From assembly GCA_003254905.1 (NCBI GenBank), contig QANU01064947.1, positions 1 through 64,000 of the forward strand: a stretch of DNA of 64,000 nt, written 5' to 3'. Below, in pieces: positions 36,606 through 46,929 of the stretch; position 1 is the first letter of the stretch; each line of letters begins with the position of its first letter. Under the pieces are notes generated by a model, which saw only the letters and a program-made list of their open reading frames with translations, was not told where the DNA came from and ran no database searches. This stretch comes from Nissolia schottii (taxonomy: Eukaryota > Streptophyta > Magnoliopsida > Fabales > Fabaceae). Made by a program: the position numbers and the translations under genes.

Positions 36606-38160
36606 TGAAATTACCACCGCAATCAAAAAAGAAATCTCTGGCATTCATCAGCAAAGTGATGAATCTCTTGGTGACTATTGGGAGAGATTCAAAAGGTTAT
36701 GTGATATGTGCCCCTATCATGGACTCACTGAGCTCCAACTGATTGACCACCTCTATGAAGGCCTCCAATTTATTCCTTGATAAAAAGTGGATTAATTCAC
36801 TCAACGATGAACAACTGAAGACTAAGACACCTGAGGAAGTTTGAGAATTAATCAACAAGATAGCTGAGATCACTCAATACAACCCAAGGGCCACAACCAC
36901 AAGAGGAGTTCATGAGATAAATAACCAAGAGATATGTGCCTAGGCCAAGGATCATAAGTTGTCGTATCAAGCATCTCATGTTCTCTATGCTATGGAGAAC
37001 ATCATTCAAATCAATGCCCAACCAGCATGAGGAAAGCTGTAGTTTTTCTTGGAAGACCTAACTCTCAATCTAACCAATTAGGATATAATCCATACAACAA
37101 CACTTATAATCCTTGTTGGAGGAACCATGAAAACTTTCGATGAAGCAATAACTCTAACATTTTTCAACCCCAAGGACAACAACAACAAGTACAACAATAG
37201 TGGTATGTGCCTTCGTAGTTGAAACAACGACAACAAGATCCTTAGCTGTCATTTCCTCCGCAAGTTCCATTGTTACCATCCCCACCAATTCCTGATAGCC
37301 TGTCGTGATGCATGAAATGATGAAAATGCTTCAGGAGTTCAACAACAAGATTGAGACCCGAGGACAAAAGATTAGTCAATTGGAAGGTTCTCAACAATAA
37401 ACCAACGCATCACAAATTTCCTCCCAAACTAACCCAAGGGCTAATGTAAGTGCAATATTTGTGAAATATGGTACAGTCTCTACAGAAGTTTAAAAAAACA
37501 TACAAGGGACAATAAGGCACCAAGCCAGAAACAAACCCAATTGCCTAGCATCACAAAGACTAACCCCAAACAACAAAATAATGCAATAAATATAAAGGAT
37601 AGTCAAAGTGGTGAGATGCCTGCAAAGAAGGAAATGCCAGTCAAGACAACTTTTGAAGAAACAACAACAAAGAAAGATGAACCAAGAAAAAGCAATTACA
37701 GCTGCCTTGAAGAAGTTCACCTGCTTGCCAATGAAAGCAGCACAACAATAGTCAAGGGCAAGCTGATGCCAAAGAAGGAAGACCCAAGAGTTACAGCATT
37801 GAGTGGCACCATAAACCGGTATACCTTCTATGATTGTTTGCTAGACACTGGTTGTAGAGTGAGCGTGATGCGCTATCAATATATGAGCAGCTAGGATTGG
37901 ATGTGGATGCATTAAAGCCTACTATGATGGCATTAGAGTTAGTTGATACAAACAACACATATATCGATAGGTTTGCTAAGGATGTGGAAGTTGTGGTAGG
38001 ACACCTTGCATTTCCATTTGACTTCTACATCCTAGATACACAGCTAGAGGGGGATTACCATGTTATCTTGGGTAGACCTTTCCTAGCTACCAATGGGTAA
38101 ATTTTAGATTTTCAACGAGGAATAATGATCCTAGATAAAGAAGAAGAAAAGATACCATGA
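36606..38160 (+). mobile_element. gag-protease fragment of a Ty3/gypsy (Athila/Ogre-like) retrotransposon
   Basis: Fossil, broken in several places. Words typical of this group's gag (DESLGDYWERFKRLCDMCPY, QLIDHLYEGL) occur at 36655-36770, and retropepsin-region words (YDCLLDTGC, then DYHVILGRPFLATNG) at 37820-38097. No LTR, reverse transcriptase or integrase sequence is seen in the window. It is wedged between two CACTA-type stretches. Age cannot be estimated without LTRs, but it looks old. Confidence 0.8.
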
Positions 38161-38164
38161 CAAA

Positions 38165-39340
38165 CACTACAAGAAAATTGACTATTACCGTCGGAATTTC
38201 CGTCAGAAAATAACCGACTTACCGTCGGATATCGAGGTTACCGTCGGACTTACCGTCGACTGTCGGGCCGCCGGTAAAGTAGTCGATGGAAACCAATTTA
38301 GCGTCGGCGACACAACACCGACGATAATTTCCGTCGGGTATAACAGACGGTAACCGGTTCACCGCGTAGAATATCAGAACCGCATTACCGTCGAAAATAA
38401 CAACCGGTAAAAGTAATAATATTTTATTATAGTTTTAGTGTCGGAAAACAGCGACGGTGGTTGCGTGTCTTTACCGTCTGTCAGTACCGACGGTAAATAT
38501 AGTAGTATTTTATTCATCAGTTTACGTCGGATAGTACAGACGGTAAAGGGCGAAGATATTACCGACGGAAAGTTTCATTTACCGACGGTAAAGTTTGGAA
38601 TGCTTTATTAATATTTTTAATATGTTACCGTCGACTGAAAAACCGCCAGTAAAAATGTGGCGATTACCATTTGTTAGTACCGACGGTAATGAATAAATAT
38701 TTGGAAAAAAATTAAAATTTTTTAAAATAAATTAATTAAATAATTATTATTTAGCAAATAAAATTATTGTTTATTAAATAAAATTTGTTATTAAATAATA
38801 TTATTAAATATTATTATTTATTAAATAAATTAATGATTTGCAAATTATTATTAAATAATTAATAGTTAAATAAATATATTTATTAAAATAACTATTATTT
38901 ATTAAATAAAATTATTATTTATTAAATAAATTAATACTTTTCAAATTATTATTAAAAAATTATTAGTTAAATAAATAGATTTATTAAAATAACTATTATT
39001 TATTAAATAAAATTATTAATTATTAAATAAAATTATTAATTATTAAATAAAATTTATTTTTGAATTATTATTAAATAATTATATTTGTGTATATTTATTT
39101 TAATTGCAATTTTAATTAATAATAGAGATGAATATTAACTAATCTTAATTAATACTAAATATTTGTAAATTAATTTAAAATTTAATTATTTATTTCATTA
39201 AAATTTAGAGATTGAATTAGATTTTATAATTAAAGTTTTATAATTAATTTAAAATTTCTTTGGAAAATTAAATATTAAACAATTAATATTCAATAATTTT
39301 AATTAAGTACATAATCTTAAAAACAAATAATGTATGAGTA
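38165..39340 (+). mobile_element. CACTA transposon end
   Basis: It starts with the textbook terminus CACTACAAGAAAATTGACTA at 38165, directly followed by tightly packed TTACCGTCGG / CCGACGGTAA subterminal repeats to about 38690, then AT-rich filler. The preceding bases 'aaa' could be a 3-bp target site. No matching right end (CTTGTAGTG) occurs before 40 kb, so the element is truncated, and an unresolved base sits at 39352 near the break. No transposase frame. Confidence 0.8.
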
Positions 39341-39756
39341 AATTTTTGAAANATTTCCCTTTTTATATTCATTTATAACTTAACATATTTAAATCTAATT
39401 TGTGTTGAATTACATTAAGATATAATGACCCTAATGCTATCATGGAATATAGAGCGTAAGTTACAATGTTTCCAGACCACATTGCAGAAGATTCTTCTTT
39501 TAAGAAATACTACTATAAAAGAACATTAAAAAGTTAATTGAAGGAATTTTGATAGTTGACCAACCGAAAAAAAATAAATTATTTTGACCTCAATATTTTA
39601 GTTTAATTAAACATTTTGAATGTTTACATCAATTTGAAAAAGAACATGAGCTAATTTTGAGTTTTTTAATTTATTAAAATATTTTATTTAGATCTACACC
39701 ATTAAATTTTTTTATTATGACCATTAATTCTTAATTCTAATCTAAAAGTTGTTATA
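39341..39756. other. intergenic, nothing recognised
   Basis: AT-rich sequence between the CACTA end and the SINE, with one N at 39352. Confidence 0.4.
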
Positions 39757-39935
39757 GTGTTGGTCCAAGTGGTAAGCGGCTTGGTATCGCTTAAGCAAGG
39801 TCCCGAGTTCGAGACCTTGTGTACGCAGTTATCCCCGCTGGGAGACTCACCCGCCATAGCCAGGTGCGCGACCCGGGTCGACCCGAATTAGTCAAGGCTA
39901 AGCCTTGGAAACCAGGCAGGCAACCTAAAAAAAAA
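39757..39935 (+). mobile_element. tRNA-derived SINE, second copy
   Basis: It has the same family as the SINE at 29914-30093: TTGGTCCAAGTGGTAAGCGG, GAGTTCGAGACCTTGTGTAC, the body GACTCACCCGCCATAGCCAG and an A-tail at 39927-39935. The flanking target duplication is not clear (TTGTTATAGT against TTGTAGTTAAG), so it may be older than the copy in the IDD intron. Confidence 0.9.
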
Positions 39936-40987
39936 GAGCATTGTAGTTAAGTATAAATAATTTTTTGATCTTTTTCCTTACATAAAAATATAGTTTATCC
40001 TTTTGAATAATTTAAATATTATTAGTTATTTTTCTCGATTAACTCTCTTTAGTGGTCCTTTATACTAATTTTCTTAAAAAAATAATGACTAAATCTATAC
40101 TATTAAATAATGAGGATTCCAAAAATATCTACTTTTGGTGTCTCTGAATTAGAAGACTTAATATATTGAATATTTTGTACTAAACAAATTAAATTACACA
40201 TTTACTAACAATTTTTAACTGTCATCACGCTACTTCTATTTGCACCATATTTGACAACAAAAGACAATTGACCACAGAATGATTTTTCATTTTAATGGGT
40301 GGAAATTAAACATTCAACTTTATGGTTAAAAGATAAGGTGAGAGCTAGTCTACCGACCTTATAGTTAGGTGTTAGAACATTTATTTATTATGTTTGGTGT
40401 AATTTAATTTGTATTTTTGTTCTGTTGATTTGTGCATATTGAGTACTTTTTTTTACTTTCAGATTTGTCTTACTAAGTTTTTTTTTAAAATAAATTTGAA
40501 TGAGGTTTGATCTACATGAATTAAAACATTATTGAATTTTGGTTAATGACTCTACCTTTACTTGTTTGCCTAATTATAAGGTTTAAGCCTTTTAATAAAT
40601 CATCGAACAATATAAAATGTAGCTCTCGAGATTTTTGAAACAGGTAATTTATGTATGAATCCGATCAATATAATATAAAATGTATATGATTCTTCATTCA
40701 TTTAATAGTGTGTCAAACTCCATAACCTTTGACATGCAATAGTGATTTGCCAGCATGCACCATATACATGACGCCTATATAAATAAATAAAGTGATGCTA
40801 CGTAAGTTAAAGTTAGCACCCATTTTATTGTACACATAGACTTGTTTATGTAAATATGTCAAAGAAAAAATTCCGCAAAAATCTAAACCATCTCAGCACT
40901 GACAAAAATTGCCCCCAAGAGACCTGCATTGAGGAACAGAGCGAGTATTATTCAGACCGTAGGGATTGAGATTGATGAAGTGGTTGA
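39936..40987. other. intergenic; 3' flank of the TPD1-like gene
   Basis: AT-rich, no gene supported. The right part should hold the 3' untranslated region of the minus-strand gene that ends at 40988. Confidence 0.4.
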
Positions 40988-42144
40988 TCAGGAATGGCAG
41001 GCGACGGATGAAACGGCGAGATCATATTTGAAGGTATTGGAATATTTAAAGGAGACAGCGTGGCCGGGGAGAAGAGGCTTGCCGCCGTTGACGAGGCAGT
41101 CACCGATGCTAAGGCGCTTGAAGGTGTTTGGGTTGACAAGGCGCGCAGAGCTGAACTTGCCACAGTTCACATGAATGTTGGAGATGGTGCACGTGACGCA
41201 CGTGTTGATGATCTCAACCATGTAGGTGGGAATGCCATGTTGCTGTTCTGGGGCACCTTGGATGATTTTAATGTCAGCCTTCCCGCACTTCTCACCCTTT
41301 CTCCTCCTGTTGATGCTATCCGCCACTGCTTCAACCCCTGCCATCAACATTAGGGGAATACACAATTTCATTAATATGTGTATATGTGCCCTTAACACCT
41401 CAATTCGATTTCACTTAAATTGATGTAATCTATATCGTAAAATTTTTATGCACGATTAGTATATACTATCAATTAATTATGTGTTGTTAACTTAGTAAAA
41501 ATAATTCACTCTTGTTACGAATGTTACACTAATTACTTATAAGTTACAAAATTATTGTATCAATTATAATTAATTTTATGATTATGTTTATTTATTGTCT
41601 TTTGCTTATAAATAAGTTACCCTCCATTATAAACGTTACTTGAGAAATACAACGTTATTTTATTTTCTATTACTCTGTGTCTCTATTGTCTCTCCAATGT
41701 CCATTTTTTTAATTCTTCAACGACGTTTAACAATTCTCATATTCATTACCTCAAATAAATAAATCATTGATAGAGCATAAAAATTAATCTATACTTTCGA
41801 CTAAATACATTAATCTAACTGAGACAAACTTTTATTTGTAGGACGTTAAACAGCATTTTAATGAAAAATGTCATAAAAACCAACCAATTACCAGGATGGA
41901 GTGTGTTGTTGGTTTCTTGCTGCCAATCCAGAGAGAAGTACGGGGCGATTGTAGAGGTATCTTCACCACCCAAATCTACATTAATGCATAAGACCAAAAG
42001 TACTAATTATAATTATAATTAAAAGAAAAAACAACATCAATGTGGAGGTCGTGATTTCCTCAATGCACCTGCGACAACATTTGTTGCGTAAGCGAACACT
42101 ACGAGGAAGAGCAAGAATGAGGTTGCTGTGGACGCCATTTCCAT
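40988..42144 (-). CDS. TPD1-like: TPD1-like secreted cysteine-rich protein (3 exons)
   Basis: Exons 42144-42069, 41975-41892 and 41337-40988 join through two phase-1 introns into 169 residues, close to the 176-179 residues of Arabidopsis TPD1/TDL1. The first exon is a signal peptide (MASTATSFLLFLVVFAYATN..). The last exon carries the family core: KCGKADIKIIQG, GIPTYMVEIINTCVTC, IHVNCGKFSSARLVNP, FKRLSIGDCLVNGGKPL and a final VACHS. Six cysteines of the core are kept. TPD1 is a secreted ligand of the EMS1 receptor kinase that sets tapetal cell fate in anthers. TDL1-type relatives act elsewhere, so the specific role is not known. The middle exon (GGEDTSTIAPYFSLDWQQ) is less conserved and rests on splice sites and phase. 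A second ATG lies two codons downstream. Head-to-head with RPL21. Confidence 0.9.
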
Positions 42145-42232
42145 CGTGCAACACAACTTGTAGCAAACACCATGGAAATGGAAGCGAGAGATTACAGTTA
42201 GATACATACATACATATATATACAGGATATAT
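42145..42232 (-). promoter_or_regulatory. TPD1-like core promoter with overlapping upstream ATG
   Basis: On the minus strand a TATA-like TGTATATATATG lies about 75-85 bp before the start codon. Between them an ATG at 42173-42171, in good context (CCATGG), opens a 24-codon frame that runs out of frame across the main start codon. If the transcript starts near 42190, this overlapping frame would be translated first and lower output from the main start. Confidence 0.45.
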
Positions 42233-42806
42233 AGCACTATAAGAGTAAGAGAAACCCGCAAGGTTTATAAATCTCTATCACAATGGCTACAAAGGAAAGC
42301 AATAGCAATAACATTCATTAATTAATATTGCTTGCATTTCTTCTTTTTATTAGATAACACGGGACTTTCGATAAATTTTGTGAGGGAAAAAGCTAAAGAA
42401 AAAGAAACGTGAAATGGGAAAACAAAATTGGAAGTAGGAATTGTATAAAGCCGCAAAAGACAAAACATGTTAAAAAATGTATGCCACACATATATACAAT
42501 GCAAGGAGGAGGCAGATACTGCTACTATTTACTCTGTTTCTATTGGAAATACACCAGTTTGGAGATGATGGCTCTCTGTCTCTGTCTGGCCATTTAAATA
42601 AAAGAAATGTTGAATCTAAAACTGAAAATTTCTTGAATGTGCTTTAATTTGATGGGTTAAACAAGTGTTGTTATGTTTTACTTAATTCCCTAACTCTTTC
42701 GAAATAGCATTAAAAACATTTAATTTGTTAGAGTTAGACATAACTATTATTCATTAGCTGAAATACTAAATGAAATGAAAGTATGAAACACAACTTTTTA
42801 TTTTTA

Positions 42807-42850
<44 letters not shown>

Positions 42851-43452
42851 TCAATTAATTTGATTTACAAATTACCATTATCATGTTTAGAACTAAATAT
42901 ATAAAATAAGATTTAAATTGATTTATAATTTTCATCTCCTTGACCAAACTCCACATTAGAATAAGTTGTATTAATTTATGATAGCATGTTTGATAACAAG
43001 ATAATTTATTTTCTTTTTACAAAGAGAAAATGATACTTGTCCCTACAAAGTCTTACTCAACTTTTGTTTAAAAGTGCACTGCCTATTGATTCAACTTTCT
43101 ATTCCTTTTTTAATTTATTTATTTATTTAAACTTTAAACACTCACCGCTTAATTATGCTTTCTAACAAATCGTATCAAGGAGGGGACACTCATGTCAATG
43201 AAACTAAACCTCATTTTCCTAATAACAAGTTGCTAAACATACTCTTAATATTTTTCACAAATAAAATTAATATTGAATCATCCAGTAATATTTATTTACA
43301 TAAAGTTTTGAATCAAAATGCATAAGTAATTTAATATAATGCTCCCTCAAAACTAAATCCATCAAAATATTTGTTTTCAGGTCATGAATCCACTAAAATA
43401 TGGAGCGAAGAGGAAATAAACTAAAAACAGTGCTGGAGGAACAAGTACTACC
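42233..43452. other. shared upstream region of TPD1-like and RPL21; (ATT)n at 42811-42850
   Basis: About 1.2 kb between the two divergent genes. It holds a 40-bp TTA microsatellite. No gene or mobile element ends recognised. Confidence 0.45.
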
Positions 43453-43572
43453 AGCCCAAGTCCAGCCCATAAAGTTAAAAGCCCATTAGGGCCCATGAAG
43501 AACAAAATCACCGAAACCTAAAAACGACCTATAAAAGCCATAGAAAGCGTTTAGCAGAGAGAGAAACCCTAG
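43453..43572 (+). promoter_or_regulatory. RPL21 promoter: four site II elements, TATA box, telo-box
   Basis: Site II motifs (inverse TGGGCY, here RGCCCA) start at 43453, 43464, 43480 and 43490. A TATA box TATAAAA lies at 43530-43536, and a telo-box AAACCCTAG at 43564-43572 at the expected start of the leader. Site II plus telo-box is the standard pairing in plant ribosomal protein and other growth-linked promoters, where TCP-type and telo-box-binding factors act. Confidence 0.85.
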
Positions 43573-43608
43573 GCGAGGAGAGAGAGAGAGAAATTCTAGT
43601 TTCTGAAA

Positions 43609-44805
43609 ATGCCGGCTGGTCATGGATTGAGATCAAGAACGAGGGATTCGTTCTCTCGTCCGTTCAGGAAGAAGGGTACCATCGCCCTCACCACATACCT
43701 CAGGACCTATCACATCGGCGATTACGTCGACATCAAGGTCAATGGCGCAGTTCACAAGGGTATGCCTCACAAGTTCTACCATGGCCGCACCGGTCGCGTC
43801 TGGAACGTCACCAAGCGCGCCATTGGCGTCGAAGTCAACAAGCAGGTACCTACCATTTCCCAGTTCGACAGTTACATAACCATCGTCGTTGATCTTATAT
43901 ATCTCAGATCTGTTTAATATGTGTATTTTGCATGCCTATTGTTGAAGTTAGGGATTCGAGCTTATACTAGTCTAATGTAGCCTAGATGATGTGCATATTT
44001 GGATTTCCTTGATTTTGAGGGAAAGGTAGCTGAATTTGATAGCGCTTCAGATTGAATCTCACTGTATTCGCTGATTAGCTGTTATCAATTGGAAAGTTTA
44101 TACGTTTTTTTAGTCATGTTTCAATTTATTTGGTGATTTTTACTATCATGTAGTCTGTGTTAGTGCATTGCAGACAATATAAGCACTCTTGCTTGTTCCA
44201 GAATAGCAAATTTGAGCTTCTCTAATATCTGATGTCTGAATAACGAATTTCAATGTCTCTATGATCTTAGTAGTTGAACCATATCCTCTGCCTTTTGTTT
44301 TGTTATTTATTTGTTCAATTTGGAGGAAGTCATTAAAAATAAATATTTATCTGTTCAATTTAGTGGAAAGCATAAGTAAAGAGTTATTTATTTGTTCTAT
44401 TCGGCGGAAACTTGTGAAATAGGTTAGGGAACAAACTGAAATGTGCTGAACCTGTCTCTTCATTGATTTAGACTTCAGATTGGTACTTGCCTTCTTTATT
44501 TGGACATGTTATCCAAACTTAAGTAACGGGAAGTGTGTGTGATGCAGGTGAGGAACAGAATCATCAGCAAGAGGATCCATGTGCGAGTGGAGCATGTGAT
44601 GCCTTCAAGGTGCACCGAAGAGTTCCGCCTGAGGAAGATTAAGAACGACAAGCTGAAGGCCGAGGCCAAGGCCAAGGGAGAGGTCATCAGCACCAAGAGG
44701 GTTCCTGAAGGCCCTAAACCAGGTTTCATGGTTGAAGGTTCTACATTAGAGACAGTCACCCCCATTCCCTATGATGTTGTCAATGATCTCAAGGGTGGTT
44801 ATTAG
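43609..44805 (+). CDS. RPL21: cytosolic 60S ribosomal protein L21 (eL21)
   Basis: Two exons, 43609-43845 and 44548-44805, separated by a 702-bp phase-0 intron (GTACCT..GATGCAG), give 164 residues, the normal plant length. The sequence runs [19 protein letters not shown], then [20 protein letters not shown] and [20 protein letters not shown], and after the junction [20 protein letters not shown] to the C-terminal DLKGGY. It is a structural protein of the large ribosomal subunit. The frame is intact with no odd residues. Promoter elements just upstream fit co-regulation with other ribosomal proteins. Confidence 0.98.
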
Positions 44806-46385
44806 GTCACTTGGTTCTTGTTTGTTTGGATTTTTTTAGCTTTCTTTGCATCCGAGTCTTTTTTTTTTCCATTGGAAAAGCTATGCAATTTATTAAGAAT
44901 GAGACTCAAATTTTGTCTTACTTAACTTAATTACGCCCTTTGCTATCCTTAGTGTATTATTTTATCATGTTTATCTCAGGATTTATAGATACTGTTGATT
45001 TGCTTTTTTGATGTAGCGACTGCTTGGTTAAACTTGTTTTTTGATGAAATCTTGAAGAGGATGATTTACTAAGAATAATGTAATGGAATAGTTTTCAGAT
45101 AAATTTAGTTTATTACTCATTAGTTTGGCATTACCAAAACCTGTTTTACAAAATGGTAAAAGATATAATTTGACTAAACTTTCTCCATGTAACAAATGAA
45201 TTGTTTTACTGAGACCTAGGTGTAGTTTCATTCTGACGTTCTTCCAATTCAATAATTTCATTTTTGTAATGTCGTAGTCGTGGGAACTGGGTACTCACGT
45301 AGATGCAGTGTTATATTCTGGGTTGCATATTTAGATTTTTATTTTGAACTCCAAACATATGCTGAGGCGAAAAAAAAAAAAAGCAACTAGATTAACTCCA
45401 AAATTATGAATGGTAGTAAGTTTTTGTGTAGGAAAAATTTGTCCTTCGAACACTTTGCTGTGGACGGGTCGTATGAAGACGAACAAGCAGAAAATATGCA
45501 GGTCCTTTTGCCTGAATGCTCTTCCAACCAATGGGCTAATCCGTTTGGAGTTAGAGTAATTATTATACTCTAATGGACTCTGAATACTAGTGGTTTTTTA
45601 TACTCCCCCGAAAGCCGAGACTCGGACCATTCCTTAGCTGCTTTCTCCTGTAGTCTGCAATGTCGCAACTTCCTTCATCTTCCCTCGCCCTTCTATATCT
45701 CTCTTGTAGGGGGGATGCTGGCCCTTTGACTTGCATATATTCCAAACACAATAATTTTAAATAATTTAATTATTTCTTTCTATTAAAAAATGTTCACACA
45801 ATTTTAAGTTTGGGTTAGTGGTTAGAAAAAGTTCTGCCCAAAGTGAGGACTCTCCGGTTACAAGTGGCTGCAACGTCACGATTTGGCTTAGGCGAACTGT
45901 GGATTGTGGACCTAGATCGGAAAGAACGGACACTTGGCTCTACAAGTAGTATTGCACAATTTGCTTGACAAACAATTCATACTGCCATCATTTAAAAAGT
46001 TTTAAAAAATAAATAAAAAATTAAAGATAAAAAAATCAATGAATAGTTGAAGAATCATTTCCGGATTGGAAAAGCAAAAGCACCAAGAAAAAAAAGAACT
46101 CAATTCTAATAAATTGCTTAAAGATCCGTTGCAATATGTCTGGCGCCAATGGAGGATGTGAATAACTGCTTGAGGGAGTGTTGTTGCTTGACGAGTTTGG
46201 GATCGGCTAGGGTTCAAAGTACACAACAATGCCTTTCACTTGGAGGTGCAAGAATGGCATTACGGGTCACAGCGGAGTGCTCCATGGTGGATCTGGTAAG
46301 TTAAGGAAACAGCACGGTTACATGTTCAAGATTGGACGGAAGAGGGGCTACTGAGGTGAATTTGTGAGATGTAGCAGGAGATAAG
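44806..46385. other. intergenic between convergent RPL21 and MORC
   Basis: The first 250 bases should be the RPL21 3' untranslated region. The rest has no gene I recognise. 45820-45930 has an unusual GC-richer stretch that may be a repeat fragment. Confidence 0.4.
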
Positions 46386-46550
46386 CAAAAATGGGTGCGG
46401 TGGGAGAAGCCTCCGCCGAGGTATGGAGGATCAATTCGGACTGGGAATGGCTAATGGGTCATTGGTCTGGCGGGTTTCATGGGCAACTCTTCAAATGTTC
46501 AAGCTGATCTCATTGCAGCCATGAATATCAATTACAGAATGCCGGAGAGG
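46386..46550 (+). mobile_element. RNase H fragment, probably from a LINE
   Basis: One frame reads KQKWVRWEKPPPRYGG, and after a stop codon WVIGLAGFMGNSSNVQADLI. This matches the start of the RNase H domain (RVT_3 type) that ends many plant LINEs (W.PP.., GSIR..NG.W..G..G..G.SS..QA). The KLNVDG segment with the first catalytic Asp is missing. It is a short isolated remnant. A stand-alone RNase H-like host gene fragment is the alternative. Confidence 0.55.
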
Positions 46551-46929
46551 GATTGGGTTGTAACTTGCAACGTTGGTTTATATTATGTGCAGGCTCCCTT
46601 GTTTGGGGAATGATAGATTCCTCTTCTGGAACGCAAAATAAATTGTATAGTGATCTTAGATACGCTTAGTATATTATTCTACCATTCTTCCCTTTAATAA
46701 TGTACATAATCTTGATCATTGATGAAAAAATGAAGAGTATGAGTTATTTGCATATCCTACATCTCAAAGTTAGTGTTTTCTCCCAAATAGGAGTAGCTAA
46801 TTCTTATCCTAACATCTCAAGTTAGGAGCATCCTGTAAAGCAAAATCAGCCCACCCAGAAACAACGGCTCCCCAAATGCCCCCTTAGCTGCACCACTAAC
46901 TAAGATCAGATGCCTCTCAAACAAGGCTT

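Noticed and set aside
39760-39835. tRNA gene
   Set aside because: Box A and box B words are present, but the sequence does not fold as a cloverleaf. The same sequence is repeated with a shared non-tRNA body, so it is a SINE.
43975-44240. Possible box C/D snoRNA in the RPL21 intron
   Set aside because: A GATGATG and a CTGA are present, but the C box deviates from RTGATGA, spacing is poor and no terminal stem is visible.
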